Of a DNA stretch of 64,000 nt, positions 45,580-55,388 are shown one piece after another. The notes below the pieces were generated by a model, which saw nothing but the letters and a program-made list of their open reading frames with translations, was not told the origin of the DNA and ran no database searches. A program made the translations under genes and the position numbers. Within the stretch, counting starts at the first letter, position 1. Every line of letters starts with the position of its first letter. The stretch spans positions 62,001 to 126,000 of the forward strand of contig NW_024470396.1 of NCBI RefSeq assembly GCF_900496995.4, written 5' to 3'. This DNA is from Aquila chrysaetos chrysaetos (taxonomy: Eukaryota; Chordata; Aves; Accipitriformes; Accipitridae).

Positions 45580-47492
45580 ATGGCCCCCCCTCCCCCCCTC
45601 CTCCTCCTCCTCTTCCTCCCCCTCCCTCCCCCCACCTGGGCCCTGACAGCCTTCACCCTGGCCGCCCGACGGGGGGGGAGCCCACCCCCTTTCCCCTCCC
45701 CACTCCTGACCATCGTCACCGCTGTCACCAGTCGTCACCGTCACCGCTGCCGCCTGCCCCACCGTCTGCCGCTGCGCCGGCGGCCGTGTCTACTGCAACG
45801 ACCGGGGGTTGACGGCCATTCCCGAGGGCCTCCCCGCCGGCGCTACCACCCTCTTCCTCCAAAACAACCGGATCGGCGACGCTGGCATCCCGGCGCGTTT
45901 GGGTCACTTATCGGCGTTAAAAGTTTTATATCTCTACGCTAACGCCTTGGAGCAATTGCCGGCGTATCTGCCGCCGGCGCTGCGGGAGCTGCACCTCCAG
46001 GAGAACAACGTCCGCGGGTTGTGCCGACGGGCGCTGGCAAGAGCGCCGCTGCTGGAGCGCTTGCACCTGGACGACAACTCGGTCTCGGCCGCCGGCATCG
46101 AAGAAGACGCCTTTGCCGAAAATCGTCGCTTACGGCTACTGTTTTTATCCCGCAATCACCTCAGCAGCGTCCCGCCGGGACTGCCGCCGGCGCTGGAGGA
46201 GCTGCGGCTGGACGACAACCGGATCCACACCATCCCCCTCCGCGCCTTCGAGGGTCTGCCGGCGCTTCGGCGCTTGGTGCTGGACGGGAACCTGTTGGCC
46301 AACCAGCGGATGGCGGACGACACCTTCAGCCGGCTGGTCAACCTCAGCGAGCTCTCGTTAGGGCGAAACGCGTTAGCCGCGCCACCGGCCAACCTCCCCC
46401 GCGCTCGCCTGCGCCGGCTGTCCCTCGCCGCCAACGCCATCAGCCACGTCCCCGCCGGCACCTTGGCGCGGATGCGCTCGCTGGAGCGGCTGGATTTGTC
46501 GGACAACAACCTGACGACACTGCCGCGGGGGCTGTTCGACGACCTGGGGAGCCTGAGCCACCTGGGGCTGCGGAACAACCCCTGGTTCTGCGGCTGCAAC
46601 TTGGCCTGGCTGAGGGACTGGCTACGCCGGCGGGCGCCGCAGGGGCTGGAGGTCAAGGGGCTGCTGTGCCAGGCGCCGGCGCGGTTACGGGGGCTGGCGG
46701 TGGGGGACTTGAGGGGGGAGATGGATGCTTGTGACCCCCCCGCTGCGCCGGGCGCTGCCGCCGCGGCACCAGGTGTCGTGGCGGCATCGCCGGGCGCCGC
46801 GGCATCGCCCGGTGTCGTGGCGGCGTCACCGGGCACCGCGGTGGGCGGCGCCGGGGGTCCCAGCATCGACGGGTGGTCTGTGGCTCCAAGCGGCACCGGG
46901 GGGGTCTCTGAGGGTCCGGTGGCCCCCAGCCCCCCCCGGCGCGTCCTTACGGTTGAGTTGGCTCCGGCCGGGGGGGGGGGGCGGTGACGGAGACGTTGGT
47001 GCGGGGGGAGCGGGGGGAGTACGTGGTGACGGCGTTACAGCCACGCGCCGCTTACCGCGTCTGTCTGTCCGCCCTCGACCCCCCCGGCATCGCCACCCCC
47101 CCGCTTTGCGCCCAGGCTCGCGCCGGCGGTGAGACCACCCCCGTGTCACCGGGACCCCCCCCGCCAAGGGACGCCCCCCCCGCGCTACCCCCGGCAGCGG
47201 CGGCGGGGGGGGCGGCAGCGGCGGCAGCTGGGGTGGTCTTGGGGGTCTTGGGGGGATGGTGGAAGAGGAGGAGGAGGGGGGGTGGGGGGGCTCCCCCCCC
47301 ACCCCCCAAGATTGGGGGGGGGCTGCCGCTAAGACCCCTGCGGCCCCCCTGAGGAGGGTGGCATCCGCACCGTCTTCCCTCCCCCTCCCCCCCCCGCCGC
47401 CGCCCCCTCCCCCCCCGCTGCCCCCCCCCGGCGCTCGGGGGTACCGGGGGGGGCGGGTGCCCCATGGTGTTGGCGGGGGAGCGGGGTCCTGA
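45580..47492 (+). CDS. FLRT1: FLRT1 leucine-rich repeat transmembrane protein, frame broken
   Basis: One coding exon as in other vertebrates. A signal peptide ([12 protein letters not shown], 45590-45640) is followed by the N-terminal Cys cap ACPTVCRC and about ten LRRs (45745-46560: [58 protein letters not shown]). Then come the C-terminal cap [15 protein letters not shown], a Pro/Ala-rich linker, a fibronectin III domain ([31 protein letters not shown]), a membrane segment near 47185-47250 and a tail ending [10 protein letters not shown]. The frame changes between signal and LRRs (about 45735), at least twice inside fibronectin III (about 46870-46985, in G runs) and again in the tail. FLRT proteins bind Unc5 and latrophilin and modulate FGF signalling at the cell surface. 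Assembly slips are likelier than a dead gene because the LRRs are intact. Confidence 0.9.
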
Positions 47493-48047
47493 GGGGGTAG
47501 CCCCTCTTTCTGGGACCCTCCCTATGCTACGGACCCCCCCCCGGGGATATGGCAGGGGACACCCCTGTTTTGAGGACATTTGGGGGGATCCCCCTGGGGT
47601 TTTGGGGAGGAGGGGTCCCCCTGCCCCTCCCCCACCTCCCTTTTTGGGGCATTTTGGCTTTTTTTTAAGGTGTTTTTTCGGCGCCGCTGCTTTTTAGGGG
47701 GAGAAAAGGTGGATTTGGGGCAGGAACGGTTTGGGGGGAGAGGACCCAGGTGTCCGGGACCCCCACGACCCCCAAGAGGACCCAGGCGTCCAGGCCTGGA
47801 CGAGAGACCATGGTGGGGGGAGATGGGGGGGAGTGCCAGGGGACCCAGGTGTGGGGGGGGGGACACCCAGGTGTCCGGCCCCCCCCCCAGCGCGGCTTCG
47901 GGGCGGGTCTGCGCATATCAAAGTGCCCCCCTCCCCCCTCGCGAGGTGCCTTCACCCCTCCCCCCGCCCCCAGCCGTTGCAATTGGGGGAAAAGGACCAA
48001 AATCAGGAAAAATCGACCCAAAGGGCCGAGGGGCACCCCTCCCCCCC

Positions 48048-48053
48048 AATAAA
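48048..48053 (+). terminator. FLRT1: Possible FLRT1 polyadenylation signal
   Basis: aataaa in C-rich sequence about 560 bp after the apparent end of the FLRT1 tail. No other plus-strand signal is closer. Confidence 0.5.
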
Positions 48054-48650
48054 CCCAGCGGCTCCTTTTCCCGCCGGCGCCTCTTTCCTGGACACCTGGG
48101 TCTGCCGGCGGGGGGGTGGGGGGAGAGCGTGCACACGCGTGTGCAACGGGGGGGTGCACACGTGCGTGTGCTGAGGGGCCCAGTCGCATGGGGCCCTTCC
48201 CCCGCACCCCCACACGGGGGGGGCGTGCACAAGGCCTCGCACGAGGGTCACACATGGGGCTTATGGGGGATCCCACTGGGGAGGGGTGGGGGGCTCACAG
48301 GTGTGGGGGGGCACAAGGCCTTGCACGAGGGTTTGCATGGGTTCTCGCACCAGGGCTCAGGTGGGGGGGTGACATGGGGTCGCAGGAAGGTCACGGGGGG
48401 GGGGGGCGTCGCACCAGGGTCAGGTCAAGGTCACACGTGTCACCCGAACCCCCCCCCATGACCCCCCTTTGGCCTCCCGCCATCGGGGGCAGTCTCGGGG
48501 CCCCCGTGCAAGCCCCGCCCCTCCGGTGCAAGCTCCGCCTCCCTTCAGTACAAGCACCGCCCCCCGCTCCACCTCCCCGGGAGACAAGTGTGGCAGAGAG
48601 GCCGCCGCGCCGCCAGGCGGCGCACTCCCGCCTCCGCGCCCCCCCCTCCC
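48054..48650. other. Short intergenic stretch between FLRT1 and STIP1
   Basis: GC-rich, with cgcacgagggtcacac-type motifs (48239, 48310) and G runs. No exon is supported. In mammals the MACROD1 5' end would lie here, but no macro-domain or leader coding sequence is recognisable. Confidence 0.45.
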
Positions 48651-48654
48651 CCTT

Positions 48655-49001
48655 TGTGATTGGCACTGCGGATAGCCAATGGGAGAGGTGGAAAATTCCA
48701 GAAGCGAGAGGGGGCTCGCGCCAATGGGCGGCCAGCGCCGGCAGTCGCGACCAACCGGCGCGCGGGGGCGGGCCCTTCCGCTGGCTTCCGGCGGGGAGGC
48801 GGGGCTGGAGGGAGGCGGGCACCGCTTTCCCTGTCGGCCAATGGGGAGGCGGGACTACAGCCGGCGGCCAATGGAAGTGCGCGCGGGGGCGGGCGGGCGG
48901 AGCCGGCGGCCAATGGGGCCCGGGAGGGCGGGGCGCGAGGTTTCTAGCAGCTTCCAGAAGGCGGCGCGTTAGCGGCGGGAGCGGAGCGGAGCCGGGCCGC
49001 C
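48655..49001 (+). promoter_or_regulatory. STIP1: STIP1 promoter: CCAAT boxes, GC boxes and heat-shock elements
   Basis: Upstream of the start codon are CCAAT boxes at 48676-48680, 48721-48725, 48838-48842, 48868-48872 and 48910-48914, one inverted box (attgg) at 48659, and several ggggcggg-type boxes. Two heat-shock elements stand out: gaaaattccagaag at 48691-48704 is a perfect GAAnnTTCnnGAA, and ttctagcagcttccagaag at 48942-48960, only about 45 bp before the ATG, has inverted TTC/GAA units. STIP1 is a known heat-shock-inducible co-chaperone gene, so HSF1 control fits. Confidence 0.8.
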
Positions 49002-52000
49002 ATGGAGGAGGTGGGCGGGGGCCGGGGGGGGTCCCGGAGGGGGGCGGAGAGGGCGTCTGGGGAGGCCCGGAGGGGGCTATGGGTTCCCCTCAGGGGATTT
49101 GGTCTCCCGGAGCGGGGCCGGGGAGGGGTCTGGGGAGGCCCGGAGGGGGGTTGAGGACCCGGAGCGGAGCTGGCGGGGTGGTCTGAGAGAAGATCGGGGG
49201 GTCCTTGAGGGGGCCTGGGTGGTTTCGGGGGGCTGGAGGTCCTGGAGGGAGGTGGAGAGGGGGGTCTAGGGGGGCCCCTGTGGTGTCTTGGCGAGCCCTG
49301 AGGGGGGCTGGGATCGCGGAGCAGGGCTGGGGGGGCCTGAGGGGATCGGGGGGTGTCTGGGGGGTCGGGGGGGGCCTTGAGGGCCTGGATGTGGAGGTGG
49401 AGAGGGGGTCTCTGGGGGGCCTGAGGGTGTTTGGGGTCCCGGAGCGGGCTGCGGGGAGCCTTGAAGGAGGGTGGGGATCCCTGGGGGCCCCCTTCATCTT
49501 CCTCACATTCTTCTCCTTTTCCTGCCCCCCCCCTCTTTTCTTCCTCCTCCGGCCCCTCCTCTTCTTCACTCCCCCTCGTGCCCCCCACGCTCCTCTTCCT
49601 TGCACCTTCATCTCTCCTGTGCTCCTTCACCTTCTTCCTCCTCGCACCCCTTTTTCTCTTTGCACCCACTTGCCTTCCTCATGCTCCTCTTCCTCCTCAT
49701 GCCTCTCATCTTCCCCACACTCTCCTCCTCCTCCTGACCTCCAACGCTCGTGCCCCTCCTCCTCCTTGTGGCCCCCCACCTTTCTCATCCTCCTCCTCTT
49801 CCTCACACCTTCCTCTTCCTCATGCTCCTTCACGTTTTCCACGTGTCCCACCTCTCACACCCTCCTCTTCGTGCCCCCCCCATCTTCTCTTCATCGCACC
49901 TTCCTGCTCCTCGAGGGCCTTCATCCTTCTCCCACCTTTCTCCTCTCCCCTTCCTTGTCCCCCCTCTGCTCCTCCGCCTCCCCTTCTTCATGCCCCTCCT
50001 CTTCCTCACACCCCTTCCTCGTGCCTCCTATTCCTCACACCTTCCTCCTCCTCGTGCCCCTTCTCTTCTTCCTTGCCCCCTTCTCTTTCTCATGCCTTTC
50101 TCCTTCTTGTGGCCCTTCCTCTGCCTCACACCTTTCTTCTTCTTATGGTCCACCTCTTCTTTGCACCTTCCTCCTTCTTATGGCCCTTCATCTTCCTCCT
50201 ACCTTTCTCCCCTTCCTCGCCCCCTCCTCCTCCTCTCTCCCTGTCCCCCCCCACCCCGACCTTGACAGGCACAGGAGCTGAAGGAGCGGGGGGAACCGGG
50301 CGCTGGCGGCGGGGGACGTGGTGGGGGCCGTACGCCATTACACGGCCGCCATCGCCCTGGATGGCCACAACCACGTCCTCTTCAGCAATCGCTCGGCTGC
50401 CTACGCCCGTCAGGGTGACTACGCCCGCGCCCTGGCCGATGCTTGCCGCACCCTTGAGCTGCGCCCCGACTGGGCCAAGGTGGGTGGGGGGGAGCACCCA
50501 CATGTGCCCCCGGTTGTGTCAGCCCCAGGGGGCTCACCTTGCATCCCCCCCAAACCCAGGGGTACTCACGCAAGGCGGCGGCGCTGGAGTTCCTGCATCG
50601 CTTCGAGGAGGCCAAGGCGGCTTACGAGGAGGGGCTGAAGCACGAACCGGGCAACGCGCAGCTGAAGGAGGGGCTGAGGGGGGTGGAGGCACGGCTGGCT
50701 GGTATGGGGGGGCTGGGGAGGGGTCCTGGGGGGTTTGGGGGGCCAGGGAGGGGGTGCTGGAGGGGTTGAGCCTGGGAGAGGGGGTGGCGAGGAAGGCTGG
50801 ATGCCCAGCTGATGGGGCTGCTTGGGCGTCCCAGAGTGGGTCTGGGGAGAGCTCTGAGACGTTTTGGGGTCCCAGGGAAGGGGTTTTGGGGCCCAGAGTC
50901 AGTCCAAGGGGGTCCCTGAGAGGTTTTAGGGGTCTCTGAGGGGGTCTGGGGTCCCGGGGAGGGGGTGCAGAGACGTTTTGGGGTGCAAGACTGGGTCTGG
51001 GGGGTCCCTGTGAGGGGTTTTGGGGGCCCTGAGAGGGTTTGGGGTCCCCAAGGAGGGTACAAAGGGTTTTGGGGGTGTCCCTGACACACCCTCATGGCCC
51101 CCCCCCCCCCCCCCCCCCCAGAGCGAAAGCTGCTGAACCCCTTCAGTGTGCCGGACCTGTACGGGCGGCTGGAGGGGGACCCCCGAACCCGGGCGCTGCT
51201 GGGGGACCCTGAGTACCGGCGGCTGCTGGAGCAGCTGCGCAGCCACCCGGCCCAGCTGGGCACGTCAGTGAGGGGGGACAGGATGAGATTTGGGGGGGCT
51301 GGGGGGTGCTGGGAAGGTTTAGGGGCCTTTGGGCAGGACTGGGGGGCTTTGCGATGGTTTTGGGGTGCTGGGGGCATTGGCAGAGGAGTGGGGGTGTTTA
51401 GGGCTGATTTTGGGGTGCTGGGGGGGGGTTATAGGGCAGGGCTGGGGGGGTTGGGGCAGGTTTTGGGCTGCTGGGGGGGTTCGGGGGGGGTTCATGCAGT
51501 TTTGGGGGCTGCTGGGTGACCCTGGGGGGCTTTACCCTAACTCTTTGTGTGTCAGGGTGGCTTATGGCTGGTTTTGGGGTGCTGGGGGATGTCAGAGCAA
51601 ATCTGGGGGCACCAATTCCCCCCTGGGGGAGTTGGGGTGCAGATTTTGGGGTGCAGCCCCCCCAACCCCTCCCATCCCCCCAGGAAGCTGCAGGACCCCC
51701 GGGTGATGACGACCCTGAGCGTGCTGTTGGGGGTTGACCTGAGCGGGGCCGAGGAAGAGGAGGAGGCCCCTTCCCCACCCCCTCCACCCCCTCCCCAGCC
51801 CCCTGCCCAGCCCCCCCCCACCCCAGGAGCTCCCCGAAAACAAGAAGGAGGTGAGAGGGGGGGTTCCCCCAAAACCCAAGGGCAGGGTTGGGGAGGCATA
51901 TGGGGGTGACTGGCTCCCCCAAACTCCAGGCGCAGCAGGAGAAGGAGCCAGGCAATGCTGCCTACAAGGGGAAGGAGTTATAGGGGGATACAGGACAGGT

Positions 52001-54753
52001 TTTGGGGTGCTGGGGGTGATTTTGGGGTGACCCGTCCCCCCCAAACCCCAGGCACAGAGGGAGAAGGAGCTGGGCAATGCCGCCTACAAGCGGAAGGAGT
52101 TCCCCACCGCCCTGGCTCACTACACACGTGCTGAGGAGCTGGACCCCACCAACATGACCTATGTCACCAACCAAGCAGGTGAGTGACCCTCAAACCCCCC
52201 CTGGAGCTCTGCAAATTTCCTGAGCCCCCCCAGATCGCCCTGAACCTCCTTTTTTCTCCCTGCTATAGCCGTCTACTTCGAGACGGGTGACTACAACCGG
52301 TGCCGAGAGCTGTGTGAAAAAGCCATCGAGGTGGGGCGGGAGAACCGGGAGGACTACAGGCAGATTGCTAAGTGAGTACAGCAGGATTTGGGGGGTTAAA
52401 AAAGAGGGTACACCCCCAGCACCCCTGTACCCCCAAAATCATCCCCGCAGGGCGTACGCTCGCATCGGGAACTCCTATCTGCGGGAGGAGCGGTACAAAG
52501 ACGCCGTGAACTTCTACAACAAGTCGTTAGCTGAGCATCGCACGCCTGATGTGCTCAAGAAGTGTCAGCAGGTGATTTGGCGGGGTCTTGGGGGGGGGGG
52601 GGGGGTGTCAGAAAAGGAGATGCAGTCCCCCCGGACCCGCTGAACCCTAAATTTGGTGCTACAGGCAGAGAAGATCTTAAAGGAGCAGGAGCGGTTGGCC
52701 TACATTGACCCTGACCTGGCGCTGGAGGAGAAGAATAAAGGCAACGAGTGTTTTCAGAGAGGTAAAGGGGGGTCTTCAGGGGGTAGAAGGGCCCCCCCAG
52801 ATCCTTGGTGACCCCCTGGTGTTGTGGCCCCCCCCAGGGGATTACCCCCAGGCCATGAAGCACTACAGCGAGGCCATTCGCCGCAACCCCCACGAGGCTC
52901 GGCTCTACAGCAACCGCGCCGCCTGCTACACCAAGCTGCTCGAGTTCCCTCTGGCCCTCAAGGTTTGGGGGGGGCTGGGGGGCTGGCTTGCGGGTGCAGG
53001 GGGCCGGTTTGGGGCTGCAGGGCTGGCTGGGGAGGGTCTTGGGGTTCTGGAGGGCACCACGGGGCTGGTTTGGGGGTTTTGGAGCATCTCTGACTCCCCC
53101 TGCTTCCCCCCCTGCCAGGACTGCGAGGAGTGCATCCGCCTGGAGCCCTCCTTCAGTGAGTGCACTGGGGGGGCTGCCCCTGGGGGGGCTGGTTCTGGGG
53201 TGCCCCCCCTTCCTCTGCCTGTATCCCCCCCTCCTCCTCTTCCTCCTCCTCCACCTGCCCCCCCCTCCTCCCCTGCCTGTCCCTCCTGCCCGTCCCTCTG
53301 CCCGCAGTCAAGGGCTACACCCGGAAGGCGGCGGCGCTGGAGGCCATGAAGGATTACAGCAAAGCCATGGACGTCTACCAGCGCGCCCTCGACCTCGATG
53401 CCACCTGTAAGGTGAGGGGGACACCCCGCCGCCCCCCGCCCCCCCCGTCCTGACAACCCCCACTGACCCCTTCCCTCCCTGCACCCCCAGGAGGCCGGGG
53501 AGGGCTACCAGCGCTGCCTGCTGGCGCAGTACAACAGGCAGGACAACCCCCGAGGAGGTGAAGCGCCGTGCCATGGCCGACCCCGAGGTGCAGCAGATCA
53601 TGAGCGACCCTGCCATGCGCCTCATCCTGGAGCAGATGCAGAAGGACCCCCAGGCCCTCAGCGAGTGAGTGTCCCCGAGGTGTCCTCGGCCGTTGCTGGG
53701 GATCCCCGAGGCGTTACGGGGCATTGCCAGCTGCCCACGGTGCTCGCCAAGCATCCGTGAGGGTGCCCAGAGCCCTCCTGGAGCTCGCGGGGGCTCCCCA
53801 AGGTGTCACCGGGTGTCCCCGAGGCGCTACGGGGCATTGCTAGCTGCCCCACAGCACTCGCCAAGCATTGGTGAGGGTGCCCAGAGCTCTCCTGGAGCTT
53901 GCGGGGGCTCCCCGAGGTGTCACTGGGTGTCCCCAAGGCATTATGAGGCATTGCTAGCTGCCCCACAGCACTCGCCAAGCATTGGTGAGGTTGCCCAGAG
54001 CCCTCCTGGAGCTCGCGGGGGCTCCCCGAGGCACTACGGGGCATTGCTAGCTGCCCCACAGCACTTGCCAAGCATTCATGAGGGTGCCCAGAGCCCTCCT
54101 GGAACTCATGGGGGCTCCCCGAGGTGTCACCGGGTTGTCCCCAAGGTGTTGCGGAGTGTTACTGGCTACCCGGTGACCCTTGCCGAGTCCTTGGGGGACT
54201 CCTGGAGCCCTCCCAGAGCTGGCGGGGGCGGGGGGGTGTCCCTGATGTGGCATGGGCTATACCAAAAATGTCAGAGCGTGTCCCTGACGCGTCAGGGAGT
54301 GTCACGGCGTGTCCCCAACATGTCACGGGCAGTTAGAAGGTGTCCCTGATGTGATGGGTGTCACGGGGTGTCCTTAATGTGACAGGGAGAACTCGTGACA
54401 CGCCAGGGACTCCCCTCGCATGCGTGTCCCTGGCATGTCACGGGGTGTCCCCAACATGTCCTGAGGTGTGGGGGGAGGTCCCCACGTGTCAGGGGGTGTC
54501 CTCCAGTACATCGGAGGCGTCCCAGGGATCCATCCCAGGCCACCGCCCAGCCCCTGCTTTGTCCCTCTGCCTGCCCTGGTGTCCCCTGCAGCCACAGGGG
54601 GTCCTTGGGGTGCCTGTCCCCACTGCCGTGGGGGGGTACCTCTGTCCCCCCTGACCCCCTTGTTCCCCGCCCCTCCCCAGGCACCTGAAGAACCCCGTCA
54701 TCGCCCAGAAGATCCAGAAGCTGATGGACGTGGGGCTGATCGCCATCCGGTGA
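49002..54753 (+). CDS. STIP1: STIP1/Hop, Hsp70-Hsp90 organising protein, complete with frame slips
   Basis: Fourteen exons: 49002-49010, 50269-50479, 50560-50701, 51122-51263, 51684-51850, 52052-52178, 52269-52371, 52451-52571, 52665-52761, 52838-52962, 53119-53155, 53308-53411, 53491-53664 and 54681-54753. Hop bridges Hsp70 (through TPR1) and Hsp90 (through TPR2A) in the cytosol and hands client proteins over. TPR1 spans exons 2-3 ([13 protein letters not shown]). A first DP region (exons 4-5, [12 protein letters not shown]) comes next, then TPR2A (exons 6-8, [14 protein letters not shown]), TPR2B (exons 9-13, [15 protein letters not shown]) and the last DP domain, ending [10 protein letters not shown]. 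Three exons each hold one surplus base in a G or C run: exon 2 near 50287, exon 5 near 51815 and exon 13 near 53555. Without those the protein is 542 aa (human 543), so assembly error is the likely reason. Confidence 0.95.
49480..50250 (+). repeat. Pyrimidine-rich tract in STIP1 intron 1
   Basis: About 770 bp of ctcctcctc, cttcctcacacc and ctcgtgccccctc wording, almost purine-free on the plus strand. It keeps long frames open on both strands (S/P/L/F-rich), but the flanking splice sites show it is intronic. Mirror-like polypyrimidine tracts of this kind can form triplex DNA. Confidence 0.7.
51930..51983 (+). pseudogene. STIP1: Decayed partial duplicate of STIP1 exon 6
   Basis: Preceded by an intact acceptor (aaactccag), this 54-bp piece codes [17 protein letters not shown] and then meets tag. 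It copies the start of the true exon 6 at 52052 ([17 protein letters not shown]), including the acceptor context. A donor is lacking and the copy ends where it would have to continue TPR2A, so it cannot replace the real exon. It looks like a small tandem duplication of about 120 bp within the gene. Confidence 0.8.
53680..54200 (+). repeat. About 113-bp minisatellite in STIP1 intron 13
   Basis: The phrase cactcgccaagcattggtga recurs near 53740, 53855, 53969 and 54061, each time with gggcattgctagctgcccc before it and tggagctcgcgggggctcc after it. Spacings are 112-114 bp, the last one shorter. Confidence 0.85.
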
Positions 54754-54888
54754 CGTCACCCCCCTGTCCCCCCCCCCAGGGACCCCCGACCCCCTGGGGA
54801 CACGGGTGTGGGGGGTCCCAGGGGGGTCGGGGGGTGCTGCCCCTCCCACCCCCCCATCTTGTGTTGGTTGTGGGGGGCCGTGACCCCC

Positions 54889-54894
54889 AATAAA
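54889..54894 (+). terminator. STIP1: STIP1 polyadenylation signal
   Basis: aataaa 136 bp after the STIP1 stop, giving a very short 3' UTR. FERMT3 begins about 500 bp further on. Confidence 0.8.
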
Positions 54895-55388
54895 GAGCGG
54901 AGCAGTTGCCAGGGTTGGCCTCTGTGGGGGGGAGGTGGGGGGCCCAAACGTCTGGGTCCCCTATGGGGGGGATATGGGGGACCTAGATTTCTGGGTGCTA
55001 GGGGACAGACCAAACGCCCGGGGGGTGGGAAGTGGGGGGCCCGAACGCCTGGGTTCCCCCCGGTGTCGTGGGCGGGGGGGAACTTGAGGGGCAGCGGGAA
55101 GCATGGGTGCCCTTCTCCGGAGGGGCAGCTGAGGCTGGGAGCTCAGCTGAGGGGCAGGGCCGGGGGGTCTCCCCCCATCGGGGACCGGGCGCCCCGGTCC
55201 CGTAGCCGCCAGCGGGCGCGAGGGCGCAGGGGACGCGGGCATCCGGGCCGCGCGGCTCCTCCCCGCTCGACTTCCTCTGCGGTGGCAGCAGGGATCGGGG
55301 GCGGCGTGGGGGGAGCCCGGGCGTCCGGGGCCCCTTCCCTCTTGTGGGGTGGAGCGGCGGGGCGGGAAGGGAGCCGGGCGCCGGGGCG

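Noticed and set aside
48545-48913. Minus-strand frame opposite the STIP1 promoter as a MACROD1 first exon
   Set aside because: Its position would fit, but the peptide shows no similarity that I can recognise to the MACROD1 N-terminus and follows from CpG-rich composition.
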